A stretch of DNA of 64,000 nucleotides from Neobacillus rhizophilus (GCF_018343535.1 NZ_JAGYPF010000002.1:1080103-1144102); one strand, 5' to 3'; shown: positions 1-8,988, counted from the first letter of the stretch. The notes: generated by a model not told the origin, from the letters alone. Numbers and translations: made by a program.

Positions 1-1
1 T

Positions 2-1222
2 TATCCGCCTCAATTTATATTGCGCAACCCTGTATTAGAGGGTGTAACAGCCGCCTTTCAATCAGGCTTGGAGGCAGCTGTTATTGTTTTTCATTTGCAA
101 AATATGAATGAATTGTCGGTTTTACAAGGCAAATCACAGCAAGGTTATTTCATGAAGCAGTTAAAAAAGTATTTTCGCCATGCTGTCCAAGAGGAACTGA
201 AAGAAGAGGAGATCATTTCGCTGCATGATTTTTATGGTGATATGGTGACCTTGATCATGAAGGTGGATGTTGATAAAAACACTTTGTCTGATATGGACCA
301 TGTCATAAACGGATTGCTTTATTATGTTGAGGGCAGTCTCCAAAAACATTATCCTTCACAGCAAATTCACTTTGAAACCGGATATATGTTTATTGACAAG
401 AAACATTTCTCCATTTCTGATTCCATCCAAAAAGCCCATCGACAGGCCATTGCGATGGCTGAAAAAAGACTTGCAGTAAAATATGATGATATAGATTATA
501 TGATCAATCAAATTATTGCTAATAAAAATATCCGTCTGCTGGCCCAGCCCATTATTGATGTGGCAACAAATGAAATCCGTGCATGGGAGCTCTTGACACG
601 GGGGCCTAAAGGTACGGCAGTAGAAAATCCTTTGCCGTTATTCTCGGTTGCAAGGCAGACAGGGACATTATATGCACTCGAAATGCTGGTATTGGAAAAA
701 GCGTTTGAACAAATTAAGAAAGCAAAATGCAGACAGGATATTTTTATCAATTGTACTCCGTTAACCCTTGGAAATATTCGTTTCACAAGGGATATAAAGA
801 ATTTATTGCAAAGATTCACTGGTATATCACCAAAACAAATAACAATTGAAATTACAGAAAACGATTCAATCGAAGGTTTAAAGAATTTCATTTATAATAT
901 AAAAATGTTACGATTAATGGGGTTTCGAATTGCCATTGATGATACAGGCGCGGGATACTCCAATTTAAGTACTATTAGTGAAATTATGCCAGATATTATA
1001 AAAATTGACCGATCTCTTATTCAAAATATCGATAAAAACTCGCTTAAGGAATCGATGTTAAAGGGGATTCTCCTAGTCGCGCGGGAGGCAGGTTCACTGG
1101 TTGTCGCGGAGGGAATCGAAAATGAGGATGAGGCATCTGTCCTCACAAGAAACAAGGTCGATTTGGCACAAGGATATTTCTACGCTCCGCCTACTGTACT
1201 AAACATGGAGATGGCAACTTAG
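2..1222 (+). CDS. EAL-domain cyclic-di-GMP phosphodiesterase, 5' end outside window
   Basis: The frame is already open at the left edge without a stop, so the start lies outside the window. The C-terminal 240 or so residues form an EAL domain, which hydrolyses cyclic di-GMP to pGpG. The residues expected for metal binding and catalysis are visible: ExLxR as ELLTR (near base 586), FINC, EITE, DDTGAGYS (near base 937), the Lys of IIKIDRS, AEGIE and QGYFYAPP. By family knowledge it is probably active. The preceding region looks like a degenerate GGDEF-type fold (YGDMV instead of GGDEF), so synthase activity is not expected. It ends 27 bp before the yutE-like start and may share its transcript. 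Confidence 0.9.
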   Translation, partial: YPPQFILRNPVLEGVTAAFQSGLEAAVIVFHLQNMNELSVLQGKSQQGYFMKQLKKYFRHAVQEELKEEEIISLHDFYGDMVTLIMKVDVDKNTLSDMDHVINGLLYYVEGSLQKHYPSQQIHFETGYMFIDKKHFSISDSIQKAHRQAIAMAEKRLAVKYDDIDYMINQIIANKNIRLLAQPIIDVATNEIRAWELLTRGPKGTAVENPLPLFSVARQTGTLYALEMLVLEKAFEQIKKAKCRQDIFINCTPLTLGNIRFTRDIKNLLQRFTGISPKQITIEITENDSIEGLKNFIYNIKMLRLMGFRIAIDDTGAGYSNLSTISEIMPDIIKIDRSLIQNIDKNSLKESMLKGILLVAREAGSLVVAEGIENEDEASVLTRNKVDLAQGYFYAPPTVLNMEMAT

Positions 1223-1249
1223 AACAGAAAATAGAAGGAAGTGGAGTTC

Positions 1250-1687
1250 ATGTACTTTGTTGACCGGGATAAAATTGAAACGACATTAATTTATTTGGAA
1301 ACACAGATCACTCATTTCTCTACCCAGCAGGTATGGTCGACCCCCATTGAAAAGGCGGCATTAGAACGGCTTACGCAAATGATGCTCGAGTCGGTATTGG
1401 ATGTCGGCAATGACATGATTGATGGCTTTATCATGCGTGATCCAGGAAGCTATGAAGACATTATAGATATTTTAATGGATGAAAAGGTCGTTACTGAAGA
1501 AACAGGAAGCAGCCTGAAAGCTCTTATCAGTTTTCGGAAAAAACTGGTGCAGTATTATACGGAAATTGACCATAGTGAATTAACCCAGGAATTTTCAAAA
1601 CATCTGCCTGCACTGACTATTTTTTCAGTGAATGTTCGGGACTATCTTACGAATGAATTGGGACCAGTTTCAGCATTTAAAAACTAA
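1250..1687 (+). CDS. yutE: DUF86/HepT-like HEPN-fold protein (YutE)
   Basis: A 145-residue protein of the DUF86 (HepT-like) family, matching B. subtilis YutE in family and in its place before yutF. The ATG at 1250 is preferred over the GTG at 1241 because AAGGA then lies about 10 bases upstream. HepT toxins carry an Rx4-6H ribonuclease motif with His and Tyr; here the corresponding stretch reads RKKLVQYY, with Gln where His is expected, and no MNT-type antitoxin lies nearby. It is therefore unlikely to be an active RNase toxin. Its cellular role is unknown. Confidence 0.85.
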   Translation: MYFVDRDKIETTLIYLETQITHFSTQQVWSTPIEKAALERLTQMMLESVLDVGNDMIDGFIMRDPGSYEDIIDILMDEKVVTEETGSSLKALISFRKKLVQYYTEIDHSELTQEFSKHLPALTIFSVNVRDYLTNELGPVSAFKN

Positions 1688-1708
1688 GACCGCCAATCGG
1701 TCTTTTTC
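1687..1708 (+). terminator. Rho-independent terminator after yutE
   Basis: Stem AGACCG / CGGTCT with loop CCAAT, followed by TTTTTC. Confidence 0.85.
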
Positions 1709-1752
1709 TTTTTAATAAAGAGGAGGACAAGATCAATTAAGGAGTGGGATGA

Positions 1753-2517
1753 TTGAAGAAATATAAAGGATATTTAATTGATTTAGATGGAACGATGTAC
1801 AAAGGCACGGAGAGGATAGAAGCGGCTTCAGATTTTATTAAGAACCTTAAGAAAAAGGAAATACCCTATTTATTTGTGACAAATAATTCTACCCGGACCC
1901 CGGCACAGGTGGCAGAGAAATTAAACAGCTTTGATATTCCAACAACGGAAGATAGGGTTTTTACCACAAGTCAGGCAACCGCCAATTATATCGAAGAACT
2001 GAAAAAAGATGCCTCCGTCTATGTTATTGGTGAAGAAGGAATTCGCACAGTACTTGAGGAAAAGGGCTTTCGGTTTGCCGGGGAAGATGCCGATGTTGTC
2101 GTAGTGGGCCTTGACCGTTTGATTAATTATGAAAAGCTGACAATTGCCTGTCTGGCTGTCCGAAACGGAGCCACATTCATTTCGACAAATGGCGATATCG
2201 CCCTGCCAACTGAAAGAGGGCTAGTACCGGGCAATGGCTCGATAACATCGGTTATAGCAGTATCAACACAAACAAAGCCGATTTTTATCGGAAAGCCGGA
2301 AGCAATTATTATGGAGCAGGCGTTAAAGGTTTTAGGTGTGGCCAAAGAAGATACGCTGATGGTTGGCGATAATTATGATACCGATATTCTAGCGGGAATA
2401 AATGCAGGGATAGACACTTTGCTCGTTCATACGGGCGTCACCACGAAGGAACTATTAAAAGGATATACTATTCATCCTACATATACAATCGATACACTGG
2501 ACCACTGGGAACCATAA
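1753..2517 (+). CDS. yutF: HAD-IIA family phosphatase YutF (NagD-like)
   Basis: A 254-residue haloacid-dehalogenase phosphatase of subclass IIA. HAD motif I is LIDLDGTMY (residues 8-16) with nucleophile and acid Asp; motif II is VTNNSTR (about 41-47); the motif IV region is MVGDNYDTD near residue 204, followed by GI/AGI typical of NagD-like enzymes. It probably dephosphorylates small phosphorylated metabolites or damaged sugar or nucleotide phosphates; the substrate cannot be read from the sequence. TTG at 1753 is chosen because GGAGTGGGA lies just upstream and the length matches the Bacillus family. Confidence 0.9.
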   Translation: MKKYKGYLIDLDGTMYKGTERIEAASDFIKNLKKKEIPYLFVTNNSTRTPAQVAEKLNSFDIPTTEDRVFTTSQATANYIEELKKDASVYVIGEEGIRTVLEEKGFRFAGEDADVVVVGLDRLINYEKLTIACLAVRNGATFISTNGDIALPTERGLVPGNGSITSVIAVSTQTKPIFIGKPEAIIMEQALKVLGVAKEDTLMVGDNYDTDILAGINAGIDTLLVHTGVTTKELLKGYTIHPTYTIDTLDHWEP

Positions 2518-2544
2518 AAGGATGGCTGAAATAGCCATCCTTTT
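2516..2544 (+). terminator. Terminator after yutF
   Basis: Perfect 12-bp stem AAAAGGATGGCT / AGCCATCCTTTT with loop GAAAT. Confidence 0.85.
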
Positions 2545-2548
2545 ACCA

Positions 2549-2665
2549 GCTAATAAGAAAGTATAAACTTTCTGTCGAAAGCTTTATACTTTCTTAACGC
2601 ATAAGTGCAACTACGCCTCTGTCTTCGCCCTTAGGGGGCTCGCCAATCGGCGAGTTTTCTTTATT
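2549..2665 (+). repeat. Interspersed structured repeat, copy A
   Basis: Best full-length copy of a repeat found six times in the window. It starts GCTAATAAG, has a long hairpin (AAGAAAGTATAAA pairing with TTTATACTTTCTT, plus an inner CTTTC/GAAAG pair), then TTAACGCATAA, CTACGCCTC, a small GCCC/GGGG hairpin, and ends with CTCGCC-AATC-GGCGAG followed by TTTTC. This copy lies between convergent yutF and yutG. No target-site duplication is evident. Confidence 0.85.
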
Positions 2666-2672
2666 GTTGATT

Positions 2673-3173
2673 TTATTCACAATTGGCCGCAGCGTGTGCC
2701 AGTCTGCTTGAGGCGGCAGCGGCAATGGCGCCAACGATATCATCTAAAAAGGTATGGCATTGACCTGTTGATTTATCATTTAAATGAGCTAAAATGCCGG
2801 GCTTTTGTTTATCGATATAACCATAATTAGTAAAACCGATCGAACCGTATACATTCACGATGGAAAAAGCCAGAATCTCATCCACCCCGTAAAGACTTTC
2901 GTCTGTTGCGATAATCGATTGAAGCGGCTCCTCAAGCATACCTTTTTCAGCTAAAACATCAAGCTGGATTCCGGTAATAATGGCATTTTGGACTTCCCTT
3001 TTAGTAAGCACTTTTTCCACATTCGCAATACAGTCTTCCATTTGCAGGTTTTTATGATATTTTTCCTGAAGATAAAAAACCAAATTTGCAATATCTTGAA
3101 TTTCTACCCCTCTTTCTTTCAATAACCTGCGAGCCGTTTCCTGAACAACATTGGGCTTTTTTTGTTCTGCCAT
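2673..3173 (-). CDS. yutG: Phosphatidylglycerophosphatase A-like protein YutG
   Basis: 166 residues, PgpA-like family as in B. subtilis YutG. The C-terminal half holds the family core (TGIQLD, YGVDEILA, TFLDDIVGAIAAA). E. coli PgpA dephosphorylates phosphatidylglycerophosphate at the membrane; YutG-type proteins lack clear long membrane helices, so the substrate here is less certain. The ATG at 3173 has AAGGTGAT about 10 bases upstream. It converges with yutF and diverges from yutH. Confidence 0.85.
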   Translation of the reverse strand: MAEQKKPNVVQETARRLLKERGVEIQDIANLVFYLQEKYHKNLQMEDCIANVEKVLTKREVQNAIITGIQLDVLAEKGMLEEPLQSIIATDESLYGVDEILAFSIVNVYGSIGFTNYGYIDKQKPGILAHLNDKSTGQCHTFLDDIVGAIAAAASSRLAHAAANCE

Positions 3174-3280
3174 CCCTTATATCACCTTTTCTGTGAATTT
3201 TTCTATAATTGCTCTATTAACTTATGATATGCAATTATCCTTTCAAGAATCAAATAAAATAACTTTACTGCTGGGTTTTA

Positions 3281-3391
3281 GCTAATAAGAAAATATAAAA
3301 CTTTTTTCAAATTTTGTATTTTCTTAACGCATAAATTCAACTACGCCTCATGAACCGTCCTAACGGACTGCCAATCGGCGAGTTTTCATTT
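3281..3391 (+). repeat. Interspersed structured repeat, copy B
   Basis: Same ends as copy A. The long hairpin differs in sequence (AAGAAAATA pairing with TATTTTCTT) but keeps its pairing. One base of the terminal CTCGCC stem is missing. It lies in the 5' region of yutH and would add a spurious N-terminal extension if an upstream ATG at 3350 were taken as the start. Confidence 0.8.
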
Positions 3392-3469
3392 ACAAAAAGG
3401 AAGACAACAAGTTTTCCTGGCTTTACTCATATATATGACTTAGAGGTGAAAAGAAGAAGGGGTGGAGAG

Positions 3470-4480
3470 ATGCTGCGAAAAATGCTGGAGGATCAATATG
3501 GAATCAAGGCTGATGAACAGGTTAAAATAGATGCTTTTGATGCGCTAAGAGGAAACGGCTGGCTATATTTGATTGTAAGTCCTGGGGGCAGAGAGGAGGA
3601 GGATATGCAGGAACTAGCAAGCCTGGCTGAGCATATGCGCCAGACAGGTGACAAAAATGTCCCTGCATTCATGCAGACTAAGGATGGCAGCTATATTACA
3701 AACTGGGAACAAAACAAATTTTGCGTATTAGTAAACCGGCAGATGGACCAGCAGCAACGAATATCGAGAATGGGGCGGAAACTGGCAAAATTTCATGAGA
3801 GGGGCAGAAGGGTGCCTTTTCAGATTCAGCGGTCAAGCAGAGTCGGACAATGGAAGGGGATTTGGGAAAAACGGCTGGAACAGATGGAAAAAGTGTGGAG
3901 TGGACTGCTTTTTCAAACACCCGAGGATGAATTTGAAAAATTGTTTATTGAGTCCTTTCCGTATTATATGGGATTAACAGAGAATGCTATCCAATATTTA
4001 GTGGATACGGAGATTGATGATTCCCCTTTAGAAACAGACAGCGGGACGGTTTGCCATGAACGTTTCACGAAAAAAACGTGGGGCGGCCAATATATGATCA
4101 GAAATCCATTTGAATGGGTGTTCGACCACCGGAGCCGTGACTTGGCTGAGTGGACAAGGGAACAATATTTTCATAATATCCAGACATATGATATGGAGTT
4201 AAAACAGTTTTACGATGAATATCAGAGGATATCCCCATTGTCCTCTTTTTCATGGCGGCTTTTATATGCTCGCTTAATTTTTCCGCTCCATTATTTTGAA
4301 TGTGTAGAAAATTATTATATTACCCGCTCGGAACAGGAAAAAAAGCTGTCGGAGGATACTTTAGGAAAAATTTTGCGGCAGTCCTCCGAATATGAACGCT
4401 TTCTGGCAGGCTTTTTCCATATCTCAGGGGCGCCGGTGAAACACCTAAGCTTGCCGCAGCTGGATTGGTTATATTCTTAA
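3470..4480 (+). CDS. yutH: Spore coat-associated protein YutH
   Basis: 336 residues, YutH family, related to the CotS/CotI spore-coat proteins with a degenerate aminoglycoside-phosphotransferase-like kinase fold. In Bacillus these proteins are incorporated into the spore coat. The frame is open upstream to 3350, but that part lies inside an interspersed repeat. The ATG at 3470 (MLRKMLEDQYG) has GGGGTGGAG immediately upstream, so it is the likely start. A WRLLYARLIFPLHYFE stretch near residue 255 is typical of the family. It converges with yutI, sharing a terminator. Confidence 0.85.
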   Translation: MLRKMLEDQYGIKADEQVKIDAFDALRGNGWLYLIVSPGGREEEDMQELASLAEHMRQTGDKNVPAFMQTKDGSYITNWEQNKFCVLVNRQMDQQQRISRMGRKLAKFHERGRRVPFQIQRSSRVGQWKGIWEKRLEQMEKVWSGLLFQTPEDEFEKLFIESFPYYMGLTENAIQYLVDTEIDDSPLETDSGTVCHERFTKKTWGGQYMIRNPFEWVFDHRSRDLAEWTREQYFHNIQTYDMELKQFYDEYQRISPLSSFSWRLLYARLIFPLHYFECVENYYITRSEQEKKLSEDTLGKILRQSSEYERFLAGFFHISGAPVKHLSLPQLDWLYS

Positions 4481-4499
4481 TGAACTTTAAACTGAATAC

Positions 4500-4536
4500 A
4501 AAAAAGCGATTGCGTCTTTAGGCAATCGCTTTATTA
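4500..4536. terminator. Bidirectional terminator between yutH and yutI
   Basis: Stem AAAGCGATTGC / GCAATCGCTTT with A- and T-rich flanks on both sides. Confidence 0.8.
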
Positions 4537-4555
4537 TTATTATTAATATTATTTT

Positions 4556-4798
4556 TTAAAACACTTGTTCAACTTCAACAATACCAGGTACTTCTTCTAG
4601 TAAAGCCCGTTCGATACCTGCTTTTAGTGTGATGGTAGAACTTGGGCAAGATCCGCAAGCGCCAAGTAAGCGAAGCTTAACAATGCCTTCCTCCACATCA
4701 ACTAGTTCGCAGTCTCCGCCATCGCGAAGAAGAAATGGGCGTAATTTATCTAATACTTCTTGTACTTGTTCAAACATTTCCTGTTCTGACACTTTCAT
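4556..4798 (-). CDS. yutI: NifU C-terminal domain Fe-S scaffold YutI
   Basis: 80 residues made up of a single Nfu-type (NifU C-terminal) domain with the CxxC motif as GACGSCPSS near residues 47-55. Such proteins assemble or carry a [4Fe-4S] cluster to apo-enzymes in the cytoplasm. The neighbouring A-type carrier YutM suggests linked Fe-S maturation. The start MKVSEQEMF follows AAAGGAGT. Confidence 0.92.
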   Translation of the reverse strand: MKVSEQEMFEQVQEVLDKLRPFLLRDGGDCELVDVEEGIVKLRLLGACGSCPSSTITLKAGIERALLEEVPGIVEVEQVF

Positions 4799-4869
4799 CG
4801 ACTCCTTTCCTAATTATATTATACTGTCGCAGCGAGGAAAAATCCATTCTCAGAAACTGGCGAAATGTA

Positions 4870-4983
4870 TAAAGAAAACTCGCCGATTGGCAAGCCCCTA
4901 AGGGCGAAGACAGAGACGTATTTGCACTTATGCGTTAATAAAGGATAAATTTTGGAAAAAATTTTATCCTTTACTATTAGCCA
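4870..4983 (-). repeat. Interspersed structured repeat, copy C (inverted)
   Basis: Only copy in minus orientation. The long hairpin reads TAAAGGATAAA / TTTATCCTTTA, different from copies A and B but still fully paired. The TTAACGCATAA and terminal GGCGAG parts are conserved. It fills most of the gap between divergent yutI and yuzD. Confidence 0.8.
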
Positions 4984-5054
4984 AAAGAAGTCATTTTCTT
5001 AGGTTTTGAAGGGGCCATATTGTAAAATAAAAGAAAAACGTAAGGAATGGTTTT

Positions 5055-5381
5055 ATGGAATTTACGGAAGTGGAAATTGTCCTATATGGCGCGGCAGTAC
5101 TCTGTCCAAGCTGTGTGAATCTTCCATCCTCGAAGGAAACCTTTGAATGGCTGGAAGCAGCGATTGCGAGAAAATTCCCGGAGCAGCCTGTTAAAATGAC
5201 CTATGTAGATATTTTTCAGCCGCCTGAAGATAGCGATAAATTGCAATTTGCCCAGAGGGTAATTGAAGAGGATATGTTTTATCCGGTTGTGGTTATTAAG
5301 GATAAAGTGGTTGGCGAAGGAAATCCTCGTCTAAAAACGATTTTTTCCGAATTGGAAAAGTACGGGTACAAGGCGATATAA
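5055..5381 (+). CDS. yuzD: DUF1462 thioredoxin-like protein YuzD
   Basis: 108 residues, YuzD family (DUF1462). It has a thioredoxin-like start ending in CPSC (residues 16-19, within LCPSCVNLPSS), a redox-type Cys pair. Function is not established; the neighbouring Fe-S carriers suggest redox or metal-cluster chemistry. The start follows TAAGGAATGG. Confidence 0.85.
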   Translation: MEFTEVEIVLYGAAVLCPSCVNLPSSKETFEWLEAAIARKFPEQPVKMTYVDIFQPPEDSDKLQFAQRVIEEDMFYPVVVIKDKVVGEGNPRLKTIFSELEKYGYKAI

Positions 5382-5388
5382 GAAGGAA

Positions 5389-5414
5389 AGAGGCTGTCTC
5401 GAAAGACAGCCTCT
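5389..5414. terminator. Terminator between yuzD and yutM
   Basis: 11-bp stem AGAGGCTGTCT / AGACAGCCTCT with a CGAA tetraloop; convergent genes on either side. Confidence 0.8.
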
Positions 5415-5431
5415 GATCTTTAAACAAAGTC

Positions 5432-5797
5432 TTAACACTCCTCAGGTGTTCCAGCGGCTGTTGCAGTACGGAATGATGAACCGCAGCCGCAAGATGCTAT
5501 CGCGTTAGGGTTATCAATCGTAAACCCGCCGCCCATCATCGATTGCTTGTAATCGATTTTCGTTCCATTTAAGATTGGTGCACTCTCTTTATCGACAAGA
5601 ACCTTTATGCCAAATTGTTCAAATTGATGGTCATCTTCCTTAACTTCGTGCTCGAAACCCATGCCGTAAGATAAGCCGCTGCAGCCGCCGCCTTTTACAC
5701 TGACGCGCAAAAAGGCGCCTTCCTCTTCATTATGTTTCATCATATCTTTAATTTGCAGTGATGCTGCTTCTGTTAAAATAACAATATCTTTGCTCAT
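5432..5797 (-). CDS. yutM: HesB/IscA-type Fe-S cluster carrier (YutM/ErpA-like)
   Basis: 121 residues, A-type carrier family (IscA/SufA/ErpA). The three conserved Cys are present: GGGCSGLSYG near residue 39 and CGCGSSF near residues 103-109. It receives Fe-S clusters from a scaffold and passes them to client proteins. It lies next to yuzD and yuzB as in B. subtilis. The start MSKDIVIL follows AAGGAGGGGTC. Confidence 0.92.
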   Translation of the reverse strand: MSKDIVILTEAASLQIKDMMKHNEEEGAFLRVSVKGGGCSGLSYGMGFEHEVKEDDHQFEQFGIKVLVDKESAPILNGTKIDYKQSMMGGGFTIDNPNAIASCGCGSSFRTATAAGTPEEC

Positions 5798-5903
5798 AAA
5801 ATGACCCCTCCTTAAAAATTTGAGGCTTATAAAATTAGTATATACACTAGCTGAAAACTACTCAACTAATACGATTTCTAGTAACAGGATATGCTGTCAA
5901 TAT

Positions 5904-5932
5904 AAAAAAGGGAGCGGTAAGCCCCCTTTATA
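5904..5932 (-). terminator. Probable terminator after yuzB
   Basis: On the minus strand GGGGGC-TTACC-GCTCCC followed by TTTTTTATA. Confidence 0.6.
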
Positions 5933-5933
5933 T

Positions 5934-6173
5934 TTAGAACATAGGATTTTCTTCGAGATACTGATAAATATTATCCACCAAATCTTCAGGGGTTTTACCC
6001 GTAACAACTTCTCCATTCACAAGCGCATAGAGAGTGGATGCGCATTTACCACAATAGCCGAGGCATCCATATTCAATGATATCCAAATTTGGATCTTTTT
6101 CTAATATTTCAAGGGCTTTCTGAGCACCGCTTGCAAGATTGCTGACGCAAAACTCAATGATCGGCTTAATCAT
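5934..6173 (-). CDS. yuzB: DUF1450 protein YuzB
   Basis: 79 residues, YuzB family (DUF1450), starting [12 protein letters not shown]; an upstream in-frame start is rejected because GAGGTGAAGG sits right before the ATG at 6173 and the length then matches the family. Three Cys in a GCLGYCGKC context suggest a metal or Fe-S site, resembling thioredoxin-like ferredoxins. Function unknown. Confidence 0.85.
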   Translation of the reverse strand: MIKPIIEFCVSNLASGAQKALEILEKDPNLDIIEYGCLGYCGKCASTLYALVNGEVVTGKTPEDLVDNIYQYLEENPMF

Positions 6174-6434
6174 TACCTTCACCTCTCCACAACTATTTAT
6201 CCTACCGCTTTTAGACTGCTTCGTCAATTATCATGTTCTTGGCAAGCCTGTCAAGATGTCTTAAATGTGTTGTTATTTAGCCATATTTTCGATATACTCA
6301 TATTTGTGTGTTAAATGGACGGAATATCTATTTCAATAAAATCCCACTCGTAATTTCAATTGAAATAATGTCTTTCTGAACAAAATAAAAAAATAGAAAA
6401 TCTATAGTACAGTTATGACAAAGGGGAAATAAGC

Positions 6435-7502
6435 ATGAAAAAATTAGTCATTCTTGGAGGCGGTTATGGGGGCATGAAGATTCTCTCCGAACTTCTTCCT
6501 AATAACCTGCCGGAGGACGTGACCATCACACTTGTGGATCGTGTTCCTTACCATTGTTTAAAAACAGAATACTATGCTTTAGCTGCTGGGACGATTTCAG
6601 ATAAAGAAATACGCGTTTCCTTCCCGGAGCATGCTAGACTTGAGGTAGTTTTTGGGGAAGTCATCGGGATTGACAGAGAAGAAAAAAATGTCCTGTTAAA
6701 AGACGCTCAGCCAATTAGCTATGATGACCTCGTTATCGGCTTGGGCTGTGAGGATAAGTACCATGGTGTGCCGGGTGCTGATCAATATACCTATAGCATT
6801 CAAAGTATCGGTAAATCACGGGAAACCTATTCTGTTCTGAATAATTTACCTCCTGGTTCAGTCGTTGGGATTGTCGGGGCAGGCCTATCCGGGGTGGAGC
6901 TTGCCAGCGAATTAAGCGAAAGCCGCGATGATTTGCAAATTAAATTATTTGACCGCGGGAAGCATATTCTCTCCGCCTTTCCTGACAGGTTGAGCAAATA
7001 TGTAGAGAACTGGTTTGTAAAGCATAACGTTGAAATCATTAATAATTCCAATATCACCAAAATAGAGGAAAATACCCTTTATAACCATGACAAGTCCATT
7101 ACTTGTGATGTAATTGTATGGACAGCCGGGATCCAGGCGAATAAAGTGATTCGTGAAATGGAAGGGGAAAAGGATAGCTCAGGAAGAATGGTGTTAACCC
7201 CGCAGCACTTCTTACCTAATGATGAGCATGTTTTTGTTCTCGGTGATTGTGCAAGTCTGCCGCATGCTCCAAGTGCACAGCTAGCAGAAGGACAGGCCGA
7301 ACAGATTGTCGAAGTTTTAAAAAAGCGCTGGAACGGCGAAGAACTGCCTGATTCGTTCCCGCCTATTAAATTAAAGGGAGTACTTGGTTCATTGGGGAAA
7401 AAGCACGGCTTTGCCATGCTCGCTGATCGCCCTCTAACCGGCCGCGTTGCCCGTCTGCTAAAATCAGGGGTATTGTGGATGTACAAATTTCATAATGGAT
7501 AA
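6435..7502 (+). CDS. yutJ: NAD(P)/FAD-dependent oxidoreductase YutJ (NDH-2-like)
   Basis: 355 residues, pyridine nucleotide-disulfide oxidoreductase fold related to type II NADH dehydrogenase. An N-terminal FAD-binding ILGGGYGGMK (residues 6-15), a second nucleotide-binding VGIVGAGLSGVELA near residue 143 and the FAD-contact VFVLGDCAS near 270 are visible. It probably passes electrons from NADH to quinone or another acceptor at the membrane face. It is shorter than YumB, and the C-terminal membrane-association region is abbreviated. It converges with yumC. Confidence 0.88.
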   Translation: MKKLVILGGGYGGMKILSELLPNNLPEDVTITLVDRVPYHCLKTEYYALAAGTISDKEIRVSFPEHARLEVVFGEVIGIDREEKNVLLKDAQPISYDDLVIGLGCEDKYHGVPGADQYTYSIQSIGKSRETYSVLNNLPPGSVVGIVGAGLSGVELASELSESRDDLQIKLFDRGKHILSAFPDRLSKYVENWFVKHNVEIINNSNITKIEENTLYNHDKSITCDVIVWTAGIQANKVIREMEGEKDSSGRMVLTPQHFLPNDEHVFVLGDCASLPHAPSAQLAEGQAEQIVEVLKKRWNGEELPDSFPPIKLKGVLGSLGKKHGFAMLADRPLTGRVARLLKSGVLWMYKFHNG

Positions 7503-7506
7503 CATA

Positions 7507-7537
7507 AAAAAAGGCGTCCAAATCTGGACGCCTTTCG
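7507..7537. terminator. Bidirectional terminator between yutJ and yumC
   Basis: Stem AAGGCGTCCA / TGGACGCCTT with loop AATC and A/T runs on the outside. Confidence 0.85.
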
Positions 7538-7551
7538 TATTAGTTAATAAA

Positions 7552-8547
7552 TTATTTATCGAACATGGAAGAACTGTGGAGTGGTTGGATTTTCGCTTTA
7601 GGATCCATAAATGCCTTTGCATTATTAACAGCAGTAGGTGCTTCACCGAAGCCGCAGGCAATTAATTTTACTTTTCCATCATAGGTGCATATATCTCCAG
7701 CAGCGTAAATTCCAGGGATATTGGTTTCCATTTTAGAATTTACCGTAATGGAATTCTTTTCAATTTCAAGGCCCCACTCTTTAATAGGTCCGAGGGAGGA
7801 AACGAAGCCATAGTTGCAAATAATGGCGTCAACGTCAACAGTTTCTTTTGTCTCTCCGTTTACGGTTTCAAGAACGACCTGTTTAATCCCAGTTTCATCA
7901 CCGATTAATTCTGCAGGGACATATGGGGTTTTCACATCTACTTTGGAATTCATTAAGTTTTCTACGCTGTGTTCATGGGCGCGGAACTTGTCACGGCGGT
8001 GAACAATCGTCACTTTTTCAGCAATTGGCTCGAGCATTAATGCCCAGTCAACCGCAGAATCGCCGCCGCCAAATACAACAACCTTTTGTCCGGCAAATTG
8101 ATTCAAATCATCGATAAAGTAATATAGGTTTTTACTATCATACTGGGCAGCGCTTTCAAGCTCCAAACGACGAGGCTGGAATGCACCATTTCCTGCAGTG
8201 ATAATAACGGTTTTAGAATAGTGGACATCTTTGTTTGTTGTTAATTTAAAGGTTCCATCATCCTGCTTTTCAAGCTTTTCAACAGATTGCTCCAGAGCAA
8301 CAGTAGGCTCAAATTTGGCCATTTGCTCCTTTAAGTTATTTATTAATTCCTGTGCACGGACTTTTGGGAATCCGGCAACATCATAAATATATTTTTCCGG
8401 ATAAAGCGCAGATAATTGACCGCCCAACTGAGGCAAGCTTTCAATAATTTTAACGGATGCTTGTCTCATTCCCCCATAAAAGGCAGTAAAAAGACCAACG
8501 GGGCCTCCTCCAATGATGGTGATATCATATACCTTTTGTTCTTGCAC
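7552..8547 (-). CDS. yumC: Ferredoxin/flavodoxin-NADP+ reductase type 2 (YumC)
   Basis: 331 residues, thioredoxin-reductase-like ferredoxin-NADP+ reductase. FAD-binding [10 protein letters not shown] is near the N terminus, NADP-binding [13 protein letters not shown] near residue 160, and the closing [11 protein letters not shown] near 285. The CxxC of true thioredoxin reductases is absent, as expected for this family. It transfers electrons between NADPH and ferredoxin or flavodoxin. GTG at 8547 is preferred over TTG at 8562 because the G-rich Shine-Dalgarno lies between them and the length matches B. subtilis YumC. Confidence 0.92.
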   Translation of the reverse strand: MQEQKVYDITIIGGGPVGLFTAFYGGMRQASVKIIESLPQLGGQLSALYPEKYIYDVAGFPKVRAQELINNLKEQMAKFEPTVALEQSVEKLEKQDDGTFKLTTNKDVHYSKTVIITAGNGAFQPRRLELESAAQYDSKNLYYFIDDLNQFAGQKVVVFGGGDSAVDWALMLEPIAEKVTIVHRRDKFRAHEHSVENLMNSKVDVKTPYVPAELIGDETGIKQVVLETVNGETKETVDVDAIICNYGFVSSLGPIKEWGLEIEKNSITVNSKMETNIPGIYAAGDICTYDGKVKLIACGFGEAPTAVNNAKAFMDPKAKIQPLHSSSMFDK

Positions 8548-8988
8548 TCCGTATCCCCCCAACTAGTAGTTACGATTCCACTCCTTATCATAACATAAAA
8601 TATGTAAATCCTCATATTTTTGTTGAGAAAATTATGACAATGAATAATAATTTGTGAAAATTTATACTATTTTTGCGATAAATATATTCAATAAATTGCT
8701 TGAATTTCGGATAGAAGTAGCATATGATGTATTGTGGATATATTGTTAAGATTCTGTGACAAAACTGGTACAATTTTTTATGAAATGTCTTGCTCTGTTT
8801 TTCACAAAATGGCATTTGTTTGGATTCCAAAACTTTATGTTTTGCTAGGTTCTTTATTTTTATCCTCGTTCGTGAATTATATCACATACATTTTCCAGTA
8901 AACCAAAATAATAATCGACAAAGCTGTGGAAGATAAGAAAAAGAAGAGGATTTATTTAAAATATTTTATAAGGGTGGAAGTGATTGCG
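8548..8988. other. 441-bp divergent intergenic region, yumC/yumB
   Basis: AT-rich with no convincing gene. It holds the promoters of two divergent oxidoreductase genes and a TGTGA-N6-TCACA-like site at 8871-8886. A 72-codon minus-strand frame at 8612-8830 has no ribosome binding site and is rejected. Confidence 0.6.
8871..8886. promoter_or_regulatory. Possible FNR/CRP-type binding site upstream of yumB
   Basis: CGTGA-ATTATA-TCACA matches the CRP/FNR palindrome TGTGA-N6-TCACA with one mismatch, about 100 bp upstream of the yumB start. Control of NADH dehydrogenase by oxygen or redox state would make sense, but one site by eye is weak evidence. Confidence 0.35.

Noticed and set aside
3350..3469. 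N-terminal extension of yutH
   Set aside because: Its first codons lie inside interspersed repeat copy B, and a proper ribosome binding site is at 3460-3468.
8612..8830. 72-codon minus-strand frame in the yumC/yumB gap
   Set aside because: No ribosome binding site, composition of AT-rich intergenic DNA, overlaps promoter region.
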